From positions 7,830,350 through 7,894,349 of the forward strand of contig CM040452.1 of the NCBI GenBank assembly GCA_022749755.1: DNA of 64,000 nt, given 5' to 3'. The DNA is from Azadirachta indica (lineage: Eukaryota; Streptophyta; Magnoliopsida; Sapindales; Meliaceae). Below the pieces are notes generated by a model. The model searched no databases, was not told the origin of the DNA, and was given only the letters and a program-made list of their open reading frames with translations. This document shows, in pieces, positions 1 through 10,649 of the stretch. Position numbers and translations under genes: made by a program. Each line of letters begins with the position of its first letter. Position 1 is the first letter of the stretch.

Positions 1-1665
1 TGTCATTTGTGAATACAATTGCTTAACTTTTTTTTTTGGAAGATTTATTTAACTTTTTTTTTTAAATACAAAATTTTTTTGGAGTAAGCTCTATCAAATA
101 CCTTTGTAGGATGCTTTATCCAGTTAGAACAATAACCAATAATTTGATTAGACTTAATGAATTAAATTTGATCATAAATATATTTTTATGATAATATGTT
201 GAAAGCAATTATTGACCTTAAAGGTAAGGTGAAAAAATGATCTATTCTTAAAATTGTGGAATTTATTCAACTTGAACAAAATTAATTAATCTAATTAATA
301 TAATTTATTTTTTTTTTCTATAAGATTAAAGTCTTTTAAATAGCTTCTTTTTATTTTTAAAATAAATTATTTAATTTAATAATTATTAATCCTATTGACA
401 TCAAAAATTCATTCTTAGCTTACAACTAATAATTTTTTTTTATTTTGCTAAAAAAATCCCTTCTCTCTCTTACTTTTCTCCTATTATATCTTTTGTTTCC
501 ATTTTTTCTTTTCTTCTGTTAGGATTAGGATTTCTTTCTTAATCATAATTCTAGTGAGACTCAAATTATTATATAAAACACTATTATTTTGGCCAGGCCA
601 AGATTTTTATATATGCTTTACATGTTATAATTCTGATCCACCGTTTGTGTTTTTTCAACTGTGGACTCGAACCTAATGGATCAGTAATTAGAGCCTTATG
701 GGTACTGAGGCCCAATTGGGTTGTGAATATAATGAGAAGTTAAAGCTGGTTTTTTGTTGCCCCGCTTTTACTTTATTCTTACTAACTAATAAATGACTCA
801 TTTTTTCATTGGACGTACTACCCATGGGTTTATAGCTCGTGGATCTTGGGTCAAAGTCCAGAAAGATAAAAATTTCTTTTGTTGTTTTTAAAATAAGAAT
901 TTCTTCCAATCACTCGAAGGTAATCTAAATAAAGCAATTTTTTTTTAGTTTCTCTTTAGCATGACCCTTCAAGCGATTGGAAATTTCTTCCATGTCAACG
1001 TCTTTATAAAATTTGCAAAGATTTTAAAACAATTAGTAAATGTTTTGCAATTGAACAATTTAGATTAACCGGCTTGAAAATTTTTAATTAAGATAATAAT
1101 TAACTTAATTAATTTATTTAATTTGTGAATCTCTTGTTTTTATTAAGAGATTTATTTAACTCAATTTTAAATTAACAATTTTTTATGTGTGAATATGAAA
1201 TTAGATTTAATGGAAATTTTGATTTTCATTTCAACATATATATAGATAATCTTTTTCAAAAAAGAATTTGGGAGAGGTTTATTCTAAATTCATGTAGTAT
1301 TTAAAAATAATAATTAAAAAAAAAAATGATTAGAATATAAAAAAAAATTTCTTATTTTTTTTCAAAATTCTAAATTAGTTCTTATAAAATTGTAATCAAT
1401 AGTTAATTTACAATTTTTCCATAAAAGCATAAACAATTTCTCTTTCTCTTCTTTTTTCTTTTAATTTTTTATTTTTTCCTCTAATCACAGGGATTCAATT
1501 TAAATGAAGCAATTTTCTTAAATTTCCAATTTTGCATGGATAACTAATGTTTCTCATGAATTTGTTAATCTTAAAAGATCTCTTAATAATTTATCTTTTA
1601 TGTCTCATAGATACTATTATTTTCATAATTTATTTGGAGAAGTATTTTTAATTATTTATTTGCAG
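1..1665. other. AT-rich non-coding DNA upstream of the first visible RLP exon
   Basis: No coding exon is recognisable here. The first visible RLP exon begins at 1666 in phase 1, so an earlier exon, with the signal peptide and N-terminal cap, must lie to the left of the window or has been lost. The stretch 541-1105 is an older copy of 2297-3120. About 530 bp (1106-1632) between that repeat and the exon have no counterpart in the second copy. Confidence 0.6.
541..1105 (+). repeat. Old diverged intron repeat, copy 1 (partner 2297-3120)
   Basis: The same order of recognisable segments occurs twice: an ATTATATAAAACACTATT block, a block around 'gcccaattgg', a block around 'ggtttatagctc' and the end block 'aaaatttgcaaagatttt'. 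The copies carry many substitutions and small indels, unlike the nearly identical exon-bearing repeat next to them. This is the intronic half of a tandemly duplicated RLP exon module. Confidence 0.75.
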
Positions 1666-2156
1666 GTTTGAGTAAGTTGGAAGTTCTTGATTTAAGTGGT
1701 AACATCCTCAACTGTAGCATCTTATCTTCTAATCTAACAACTCTTTCATCATTAAAAAGTTTATGGTTAGAAAATATTGGATTCAAAGGAACATTCGATG
1801 TTGGAGGTAAGCTATCCTAACTTAACTTGAGTTGGCTTCAATGGAGCAATATTAATTTATTTCATTTGGTTGCTTGAATCTCTTCTCTTGTGAGATTTCA
1901 TTTTTGAATATGAAATTGGAATCAATGAAACTTTTGATGTTCCACTGAACAAATTTCATTAGCTAGTTAAAGGAATTAGATTTTGACTTCAACTAAGCAA
2001 TTTTATTTCTTTAGACAAAATTAACTTCTAATGTTTTAAGGTAAAATTCTCATCCATTAACTTTATTTAAATTTTTTGCAGAATTAGATTCTTTGAAAAA
2101 TTTAGAGGAGTTGGACATAAGCTACAATGAGATTGACAAATTTGTGGCTCCTAAAG
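1633..2156 (+). repeat. Near-identical RLP exon module, copy 1 (partner 3121-3644)
   Basis: This 524-bp block holds two LRR exons (1666-1806 and 2082-2156) and the intron between them. It recurs 1488 bp downstream with only about five differences by eye, so about 99% identity. Exons and intron are equally conserved, which points to recent duplication or gene conversion rather than protein-level selection. Confidence 0.92.
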
Positions 2157-2296
2157 GTACTAATAATATTTATGATTTAATTTATTTTTTTCTATCACAT
2201 TTTATGATAATAATGGTAATACTTATTTTAACTTGTGTTCAATCATCTGAAGCTTGAAGTCTGACTAGGTCCAATCCAAGTTTGAAGTCTTAATCA

Positions 2297-3120
2297 TTTT
2301 TAGTAATACTTAAATTATTATATAAAACACTATTGGTTGGGTTAAATATACATGCTTTACGTTTTTAATTCTGATCCATGATTTTTCATGTTTCTCCAAT
2401 TGTGGACTTAAACCTAAAGGATTAGTAATTAGGGCCTTACTTGTACCAGGGCCCAATTGGAATGTGAATGTAATGAGAAGTTAAGGTTACTTTAACTTTA
2501 GTCCTAACTAATAAATAACTCATTTTTTTCATTGGACTTACCAACCGTAGGTTTATAGCTCATGGATCTTGGGTCCAACAAGTCCTTTTATGTGCAATCT
2601 AAAAGCAATTTTAAGAAATCAATACCATCATCGCTTATAAATAATTAGTAAAATTATATATGCACCATATTACTCTTTCTTTTTCGCACAAGAATTTGGA
2701 GGATTTAGTTTAAATTCACGTGATATTTAAAAATAATAATTAAAAAATATGATTTGAATATAACAAAATAAAAATATGTTATTTGTTTAAAATTTTAAAT
2801 TAGTTATAAAAACCTATACAAAGTAATGTTTAATTTGAAAATTACATATAATCAAATATATTTCTTTTAAACAGAAATTCCTTATTTACATTTTTCTTTC
2901 TTTAGAAAAAAAAAAAAATTTTTTTAAATAAAAATTTCTTCTAATCACTCAAAGGCAATTAAATTAAGCAAGTTGTTTTAATTTCCCTTTTAGGTTTTAG
3001 GAAAAATTCTTCAACGTCGACTTTTCTATAAAATTTGCAAAGATTTTTAAAAAATTAATAAATACTTTTGCAATTAAAAACTTAGGTTAACCAGTTTGAA
3101 ACATTTTTAATTAATATAAT
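2297..3120 (+). repeat. Old diverged intron repeat, copy 2 (partner 541-1105)
   Basis: Homologous to 541-1105 in the same orientation, with many substitutions and gaps. It sits directly before the near-identical exon module at 3121, so one tandem unit shows two very different divergence levels. Confidence 0.7.
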
Positions 3121-3644
3121 AATGGAGAAGTATTTTTAATTATTTATTTGCAGGTTTGAGTAAGTTGGAAGTTCTTGATTTAAGTGGTAACATCCTCAAC
3201 TGTAGCATCTTATCTTCTAATCTAACAACTCTTTCATCATTAAAAAGTTTATGGTTAGAAAATATTGGATTCAAAGGAACATTCGATGTTGGAGGTAAGC
3301 TATCCTAACTTAACTTGAGTTGGCTTCAATGGAGCAATATTAATTTATTTCATTTGGTTGCTTGAATCTCTTCTCTTGTGAGATTTCATTTTTGAATATG
3401 AAATTGGAATCAATGAAACTTTTGATGTTCCACTAAACAAATTTCATTAGCTAGTTAAAGGAATTAGATTTTGGCTTCAACTGAGCAATTTTATTGCTTT
3501 AGACAAAATTAACTTCTAATGTTTTAAGGTAAAATTCTCATCCATTAACTTTATTTAAATTTTTTGCAGAATTAGATTCTTTGAAAAATTTAGAGGAGTT
3601 GGACATAAGCTACAATGAGATTGACAAATTTGTGGCTCCGAAAG
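3121..3644 (+). repeat. Near-identical RLP exon module, copy 2 (partner 1633-2156)
   Basis: Exons 3154-3294 (141 nt) and 3570-3644 (75 nt) encode the same 72-residue LRR block as 1666-1806 plus 2082-2156. The only exonic change I noticed is a synonymous one near the end (CCT to CCG). A third, more diverged copy of the module lies at 4646-4783 plus 4919-4993. Confidence 0.92.
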
Positions 3645-4122
3645 GTACTAATATTTGTTAATATTTATGATTTAATTTATTTTTTTCTATCACATTTTAT
3701 CATTCTTTAAATTCTTAATAATGGTAATAAATACTTGGGCCTTGAAGCCTGATTAGAAATGCATTCAGCTAGTCTTTGATATCCCTAAAAGAGAGAACAT
3801 AGAAATGCATTCTGCAAGGCTGAAGCTTAAAGCCTGACTAGGTTTAGCCCAAGTTTGAATGAATTTTGGCTTTTGAATTCTGCTTTTGAATTTTTAGCTA
3901 ACTTTAAGAAATGAATTATCTATTTACAAAATCTAATAGATTCAAAAGGTTTGCGGAAGTTGAAGGGGCTTTATATGTTTAGACTTGGAAATTTTACGGA
4001 TGGAAGAGGCCTATCAGAGTTTATGGGAGGTAAGTTATAGAAGTGAGAAACTAATTATTAAGAAAAACAAATTCATAATTAATTTATATTTATCAGAAAC
4101 TTTAATATCTCATTTTAATTAG

Positions 4123-4158
4123 AGTTGCATAATTTCACCAACTTAGAATACTTGACAT
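4123..4158 (+). pseudogene. Fossil RLP exon (ELHNFTNLE type), copy 1
   Basis: After an AG acceptor the sequence reads ELHNFTNLEYL and then a stop. Intact RLP paralogues continue here with further LRR residues. Two similar stubs lie at 5372 and 5577. Confidence 0.55.
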
Positions 4159-4462
4159 GATGGTAGCTTTTAATTCGTTTAAAACTTTGTTAATGTTTAA
4201 CATTTTAAATCATCAAGGTAAATTTTTTTAATTCGGAAATAAAATTTTAAATTATTTTTTAGGTGTTTTCAGTAAAATTTAAAATAAAAATAGTATATAT
4301 CTTTTAGTTTTCAAAAGCTATTATACAGGTTTTGAAGCTTTACTACGTTAAGATTTTTTAGAAAATATACAATATTATTAGTAAAGAATAATTAAATAAA
4401 GAATAAATAAAGTTATATATATATATATGATAAATTAATTTAAAAAATAAATTTGTGATACA

Positions 4463-4566
4463 ATAACAAGAAAAGTTTATATGTACCTTAGAAAGATATC
4501 CTTGTCATCTCTCAAAAAATTAGATCTATCATATAATCATTTCAGAGAACTAAATTATATAAATGG
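4463..4566 (+). pseudogene. Fossil or skipped LRR exon
   Basis: Reads SLSSLKKLDLSYNHF, a clear LRR, and ends at a good donor (ATG|gtaagg) in phase 1 like its neighbours. I find no acceptor that gives the matching start phase, so I treat it as a remnant. Confidence 0.5.
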
Positions 4567-5371
4567 TAAGGTTGTTAAATCAAATAACTATCACATTTAT
4601 TATTTCAATAACTAATTTGAAGTACTTTTAATTAATTTTTTGCAGGTTTGAGTAAGTTGGAGTGGCTTGATTTTAGTGAGAACATCCTTAATCAAAATAT
4701 CTTATCTTCTCTCACCGGTCTTTCGTCATTGCGAACTTTAATGCTGTCATATTGTAGATTCAAAGGAGCATTCCATTTTGAAGGTAAGCTAGAACTTTAT
4801 GGCTAATAATCATACTTATTAGCTGGCTTGAATTGAGCAAATTTATTGCTTTGAACAAAATTAATTTCTCATTTTTTATTGTGAACTTCTCATTAGGTTT
4901 ATTTAAATATTTTTGCAGAATTTAATTCTTTGAACAATTTAGAGGAGTTGGAGATAAGGTATACTGAGATTGACAAATTTGTGGTTCCTAAAGGTATTAA
5001 GCAAAACAATATTTTCAAATAACCAAATGTATTTATAAAATTTTTGCAAGTAATTAAATTAAATGACTTTTGAATTTTGATCTAACTTTTAAAAAATGAA
5101 TTTTGTATTTCATTAAACATAACAGATTGCAAAGGTTTGAAGAAGTTGAAGAGTTTTACCATGGGTGGCATTGGAAATAATACGAATGGAAGTAGCCTGT
5201 TACAGTATTTGGGATCATGCACATCTCTTAAGAAGCTTCGCCTTAGCAATAATAATTTCACAGGAACAATAATGCCATCAGGTAAGTTATGAAAAATAGA
5301 TTCATAATTAATTCATATCTATAAATAACTTTCATAGATTATTCTAGACAGAGCTTGTTTCTTTTGAATAG

Positions 5372-5410
5372 AGTTGCATAATTTCACCAAATTGGAAGGC
5401 TTGCAAGACT
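5372..5410 (+). pseudogene. Fossil RLP exon (ELHNFTNLE type), copy 2
   Basis: Reads ELHNFTKLEGLQD and then a stop codon; it follows an AG acceptor (gaatag). Confidence 0.5.
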
Positions 5411-5576
5411 AAAAAATTTTACTTTGTTACTAGTTTCTAGAAATAAAATTTACTATAAAAAAGATAATTTAAATGAAAAATAAAGTTAAAGATGTGATAA
5501 ATTAATTAAAAATAATAAACTCGTAATTAATTGCTAGAGCTTTATTGCTAAAGCTGGTAGTTGCTCATATGGATAG

Positions 5577-5612
5577 AGTTGCATAATTTGACAAACTTGG
5601 ATCTTGAAATTG
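5577..5612 (+). pseudogene. Fossil RLP exon (ELHNFTNLE type), copy 3
   Basis: Reads ELHNLTNLDLE after an AG and then loses LRR character. It is the third stub of the same exon type within 1.5 kb. Confidence 0.45.
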
Positions 5613-8600
5613 GATGGTTTTTTTTCTCTTCATATGAAACTTCTTCAAAGCATAATACACTAGGTAATGTTTTTCTTATAAAATTTTGTAAAATTTGAAA
5701 ATGTTGGCTAATCACTTCTCTTAAATTTATGATTATCTGATTATGCACTAATGTAGATATTATCCAATTGAACTTAATAGGATTAATAATTATAATGAAA
5801 CTAAAGAAAATATATATTAATTTATGAAAAAAAAATTATTATTCATTAATTATAATATGAGTAATATCTGATATAAAGAAGAGAAAATAATTAAAAAATA
5901 TAATTTTTTTTTTGCATTAGCGTGTTAGAATGAAAAGTGAATATAGGACTAATGAATTAATCATGATTTGAAAACTATACTAAAGAATGGATTAATATTG
6001 TATTTCAGATGGACTATGCGGGTTGGTACATCTGCAAGAATTACATCTTAATGACAACAATCTAGCAGGTTTCTTGCCTTCATGTTGGAAAAATATGTTA
6101 TCCATTCAAGTATTAGATGTCTCTAACAACCAATTTACTGGAAATATTTCCTAATCTTCTCTCATCCATCTAAAATCCATCCAAGAGCTTACTCTTTCAA
6201 GTAATCACTTCCAAATTCCATTTTCACTTGAGCCATTTTTCAATCACTCAAACCTCAAGAAATTTTATGGTGACGATAATCAAATATATGCTGAAGCATA
6301 TTCAGATATTTTGACCCCAAAATTCCAATTAAATTCATTAAGATTGTCCAGTCACCTAAATGATAGCACATTCCCGAAATTTCTTTACCATCAACATGAT
6401 CTGCAAGAAGTTGATCTCTCTCATAACAACTTGAAGGGAGAATTTCCAAATTGGCTGTTACAAAACAACATAAACATAGAAGTGCTTTCTCTAGTTAATA
6501 ACTCTCTTTCAGGACCTATACAGATGCCAAGTAATTTTACTAGGCCACTATCGGATTTAAACATCTCTAGAAATGCATTTAATGGTAGCATTCCCTCTTC
6601 ACTTGGGAATATGAAGTTATTGCAAAGTTTGGACTTATCTAACAATCAATTGACTGGTGGGATACCAAAGCAGTTCGCCATGGGTTGCTTCTCACTAAAA
6701 TTTCTTGTGTTGTCGAATAATAATTTGCAAGGTCAAATCTTCCCTAAAAGTTTTAACTTGTTAAAGTTAATGCGATTACAATTGGACAACAATCGCTTTG
6801 TTGGAGAGATCCCAGAATGCTTGTCTAACTCCTCTTTCCTAGTGGGATTATACCTTAGTAATAATAGTCTATCAGGGAGAATTCCAAGATGGTTAGGTAA
6901 TATATTACATTTAGAAGATATTATAATGTCCAATAACCATCTTGAAGGCCCGATACCAGTGGAGTTTTGTCAACTTAGTTTTCTTGAAATTTTGGACATT
7001 TCAGAGAATAATATATCGGGGAATTTCCCATCTTGCTTTAGTCCAATACTGATCAAACAAGTTCACTTGTCCAAAAATATGTTGCAAGGGCAATTACATG
7101 ATGGTGCATTCTATAATAGCTCTTCTCTAGTGACATTAGATCTTAGCTATAACCATTTAAATGGTACCATTCCTAGTTGGATCGATAGGCTTTCTCAATT
7201 AAGCTACCTGATCTTGGCTAATAATAATTTTGAAGGTGAAGTGCCAGTTAAGTTATGTCAATTAAATCAACTACGGCTGATAGATTTATCTCATAATAAT
7301 CTTTTTGGTGAAATTCCTTCTTGTTTAGAGAACACCACACTCCATGAAGATCATTATGATGTTGTAACTCCTTCAAGTCCTTCTCCCTTAATTAATCTTA
7401 ATCCTTTAAAGATCTACATTGGGCCTTCAATGGGAAAGAAGGAAAATATAATGTTCACTACAAAGAAAATATCTTACTCTTATCAAGGAAAACCTCTTGA
7501 TAGCATGTTTGGAGTTGATCTTTCTTGTAATAAATTGACAGGTCAGATTCCTTTTCAAATTGGGTATCTTAAAAGAATTCGTGCACTGAATCTTTCCCAT
7601 AACAATTTGTCAGGAACAATTCCAATGACATTTGGAAATCTTAGCCAAATTGAAAGCTTGGACCTTTCCTACAACAACTTGTATGGGAAAATCCCTCCCC
7701 AACTTGTTCAATTAAATACGTTGGTCGTTTTTAGTGTGGCATATAATAACTTATCAGGCAAGACCCCAGACTGGATTGCACAATTTGCAACCTTTAATGA
7801 GAGTAGTTATGAGGGAAATCGTTTTCTTTGTGGATTGCCATTGTTTCAGACTTGTAGTCAAATCGGATCTCCATCATCAATGCCAAATGCTTCAACTATT
7901 AGTGAAGAAGGTAATATAATTTGATTGATGTAGACAGCTTCTACATCACTTTTACAGTGTCCTATATAGTTGTACTCTTGGGGATTGCTGCAGTTTTATA
8001 TGTGAATCCATATTGGCGACAAAGATGGTTTTATGTTGTTGAGATGTGGATGACCTCTTGCTACTATTTTATTGTGGACCATTTGGTTCTTGTAAGATTA
8101 TTGCGTTGATATATGTAGTTACATGTATCAAATGTCTTTTCACTTGGGATTTTTCTTAAACTTTGTAGAGGTAGCTACTCAATAAAATTGTATTATTCTA
8201 ATTGTTCAATATCACTAAGTTACATATAATTAATAATATAAAGTATTTCATAATAAGTAAATCTCCTCTAAAAATGCTTGATAGGATAAAGGAATGCAAA
8301 AAGGGAAAATTTAAGGAGATATTCAAAATATAATGAAATATAAGTCTAAAAGATAACATTTCTTCAGTTAGAACATGGAATCAAAACTATGTAAATTAAA
8401 ATATAATCTATGTGAAACTAGAAGTGTACATTTGGATGATTAGTGGATAAAACTAAATTAATAGAACTACTAACAATATTTTGTACTCAAATACATACAC
8501 TTGATCGCAAAGACATATTCATATAGTCTGCGATTTAAGAATTTCTAAACATTTTGTTGTACGTGCCACTAATCTCCCCTCTGCCTCTCTTTCTTTTGGT

Positions 8601-8660
8601 TTTTGCGCCTCTTTATTCTTTTACAAAAAAATATGTTTTGTTAATATATATAACATTGAA

Positions 8661-8915
8661 AATAATAGTCTTGCTCTACTAATGTATGAGCTAGAGAAGA
8701 AAACAGTACTACATCTACATGCCGTGTAATATGATTAATGAAGATGAACCACTTAGACTTTTGGCTACAAGAAAATCATGCGTGAAATAAACAAATTAAT
8801 CTCCTTGTAATTCAATCAATTCCATTATAAGCAAACCACACTAGCCTTAAACATAAGTTTCATTCATCATATGTCAATGTTAATGCGATTAATATAGAAA
8901 CTTTGACATATAATT
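8661..8915 (+). repeat. Diverged direct duplication, copy 1 (partner 9528-9770)
   Basis: Shared blocks include 'aataatag', 'catctacatgcc', 'tgaaataaacaaatta' and 'ttcattcatcat' in the same order. Offset is about 865 bp. It could be an LTR pair of an old element or a simple segmental duplication; no coding remnant lies between the copies. Confidence 0.65.
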
Positions 8916-9527
8916 CAACCCTGATCTTAATGGGATAGACTACTGAATTATCATCTGAGTATTAATTTATTTACCAAAATGGAGCATGACTGGTTACCTA
9001 GCTACTATACCATTGATTTGTTCCACGTTTCTTCTTTTGGTTATAAAATTTGAAACTGGTAAGTATATTCTGTTATATCTGTTGGTGATGGCTTTCAAGC
9101 ATGCAAAAGCTGAAAAGTGTATTTGCAAACAAAATATAATTTTTGGCCAAGTTGTATGCTACCTTATTTTCTTCCTAGAAGGTGTGAAAGAAATGAACCC
9201 ATATAAACTTCATTTAAGTGACAATTGAGTCAAAGAGAGTGCAAAGGCCAAGAAGGGGAGACAAAAGCATTCTGAGTAAAAAATTGTTGCTTCAATTCAA
9301 TAGACAGAATATCTAAAAACTCATTAGGACAGAGAATGATTCATCCTCTCTCTATCCTAGGTTGATACCATTATGAGCAAAACCAGAGTTGTTGGCATGA
9401 AAGGTAGCTTAAAGCTCGGCAAAAAGACTGCTATGAATCCTCAATGAATTTATAAAGGCACCAAAGAAATTGTTATTCTAGGAACATTTATTGTATTATA
9501 GGAATCATTTGTTCCTGCTACCTAGAA

Positions 9528-9770
9528 AATAATAGTTTTACTTTACTCGTTTACGAGCTAGAGAATAAACAGTAGTGCATCTACATGCCCGGTAACATGG
9601 CTAAACCATCACTTAATCCTTTAGCTACAAGAAAGTGACATGTGAAATAAACAAATTAAGATCCAGATTATTCAATCAATCCTATAAAAAGCTAACCGTG
9701 GCCTTAAAGATAGGTTCAATTCATCATGTCAAAATATGTCAATGAGATTAATGGAGAATTTTTGACATAG
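9528..9770 (+). repeat. Diverged direct duplication, copy 2 (partner 8661-8915)
   Basis: Second copy of the segment described at 8661-8915, with scattered substitutions and small gaps. Confidence 0.65.
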
Positions 9771-9967
9771 AATGAAGGAAGCAAGTTCAAGTATTGACCA
9801 CACTTTTCATCTTTGGCAAGTAGATTTACAAATATTTTTATAGATACCGAAATTTGCAACTTCGATATCATACAGTAAAAATTGAATTTTTCTCTTCTTC
9901 ACTCAAAAGAAAAAAACGCTTTATTACTTATTTCAGAAAATTATAAATTAATTCCCATGACAAGAAT

Positions 9968-10128
9968 GTGATATGTATATATATAGGTGCGAATTTTCTC
10001 ATCTTAAAAACATTAGAAATCCCATCTCATCTTAATAACACTACAAATCCCAACCGAACCCGTGATATGTATATATAGGTACTGATTTCCTCATCTTAAT
10101 AATATTAGGAATCCTAACCAAACCCGAA
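9968..10128 (+). repeat. Tandem duplication of a ~95-bp unit
   Basis: Both units start with GTGATATGTATATATA and share 'tcctcatcttaa' and 'aaatcc/gaatcc ... aacccg'. Unit 1 is 9968-10061; unit 2, shorter, is 10062-10128. Confidence 0.7.
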
Positions 10129-10649
10129 TAGTATCCAGCAGAATCCAATTTGCTTCAAATTAGGATTACCCATTTCAAATCCCTTTTCCCATAAGAATTC
10201 TAACAAGCAACGGATTCTCTGAACTAATGACATTATGCCAATCCTTCTGACCTGAGCATATTTGCTCGTGTGATATCTAACCATGATCCCTTTTAATATA
10301 ATTCAAATAGAACGCGTCAAGACCAATCAAGTATTAGGAGAGTTAACACGAAACCCATTAATTTCATAGGCTTGAACTTATCTTCCCAAACAATTACTTT
10401 ATGGGTTATCAAATTGAGAGAAAGTAGTTCAGTAATTTTATTTAAAATGATTTGTTGTCCCAAATAAACAAATTACATCATTATTTATTAAAAGTAAATA
10501 ATAGAGGGATGTGGACATTATCATCCTTAATCAGTTTTATTTTTCTAAAAGTTAAAAAAAATAAATAATGCCACTGAAAGAACTAAATAAAATTAAGTCA
10601 GAAATATCTCTGTTTTAAAAAACACAGAAAAAACAGATTTCAAAAGTTT

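Larger units (their letters stand above)
1666..8109 (+). pseudogene. LRR receptor-like protein (RLP, Cf/cuscuta-receptor type), disabled
   Basis: Family role: cell-surface receptors with extracellular leucine-rich repeats, one membrane span and a short tail without kinase, which pair with co-receptors such as SOBIR1 in immunity or development. Seen: exons 1666-1806, 2082-2156, 3154-3294, 3570-3644, 3940-4029, 4646-4783, 4919-4993, 5126-5281 and a large exon from 6009. All are in phase 1 with GT-AG borders and multiples of three in length. The large exon carries about 20 plant-type LRRs (LxLSxNxLxGxIP), an island without repeats near 7340-7510, a Cys-capped end (RFLCGLPL), then one transmembrane span and the conserved tail YVNPYWRQRWFY. 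Two lesions break it: an in-frame TAA at 6152-6154 and a frame change near 7915-7921, just before the membrane span. No signal-peptide exon is visible. The 537-codon open stretch from 6311 to 7924 lacks a true start. A rarely spliced functional form is possible but unlikely. Confidence 0.88.
8110..10649. other. Non-coding spacer with two local duplications
   Basis: No gene supported. A roughly 250-bp segment occurs twice (8661-8915 and 9528-9770) and a roughly 95-bp unit occurs in tandem at 9968-10128. Confidence 0.6.

Noticed and set aside
8986..9228. 80-codon ORF with a hydrophobic start
   Set aside because: No recognisable domain, and it lies between two copies of a non-coding repeat.
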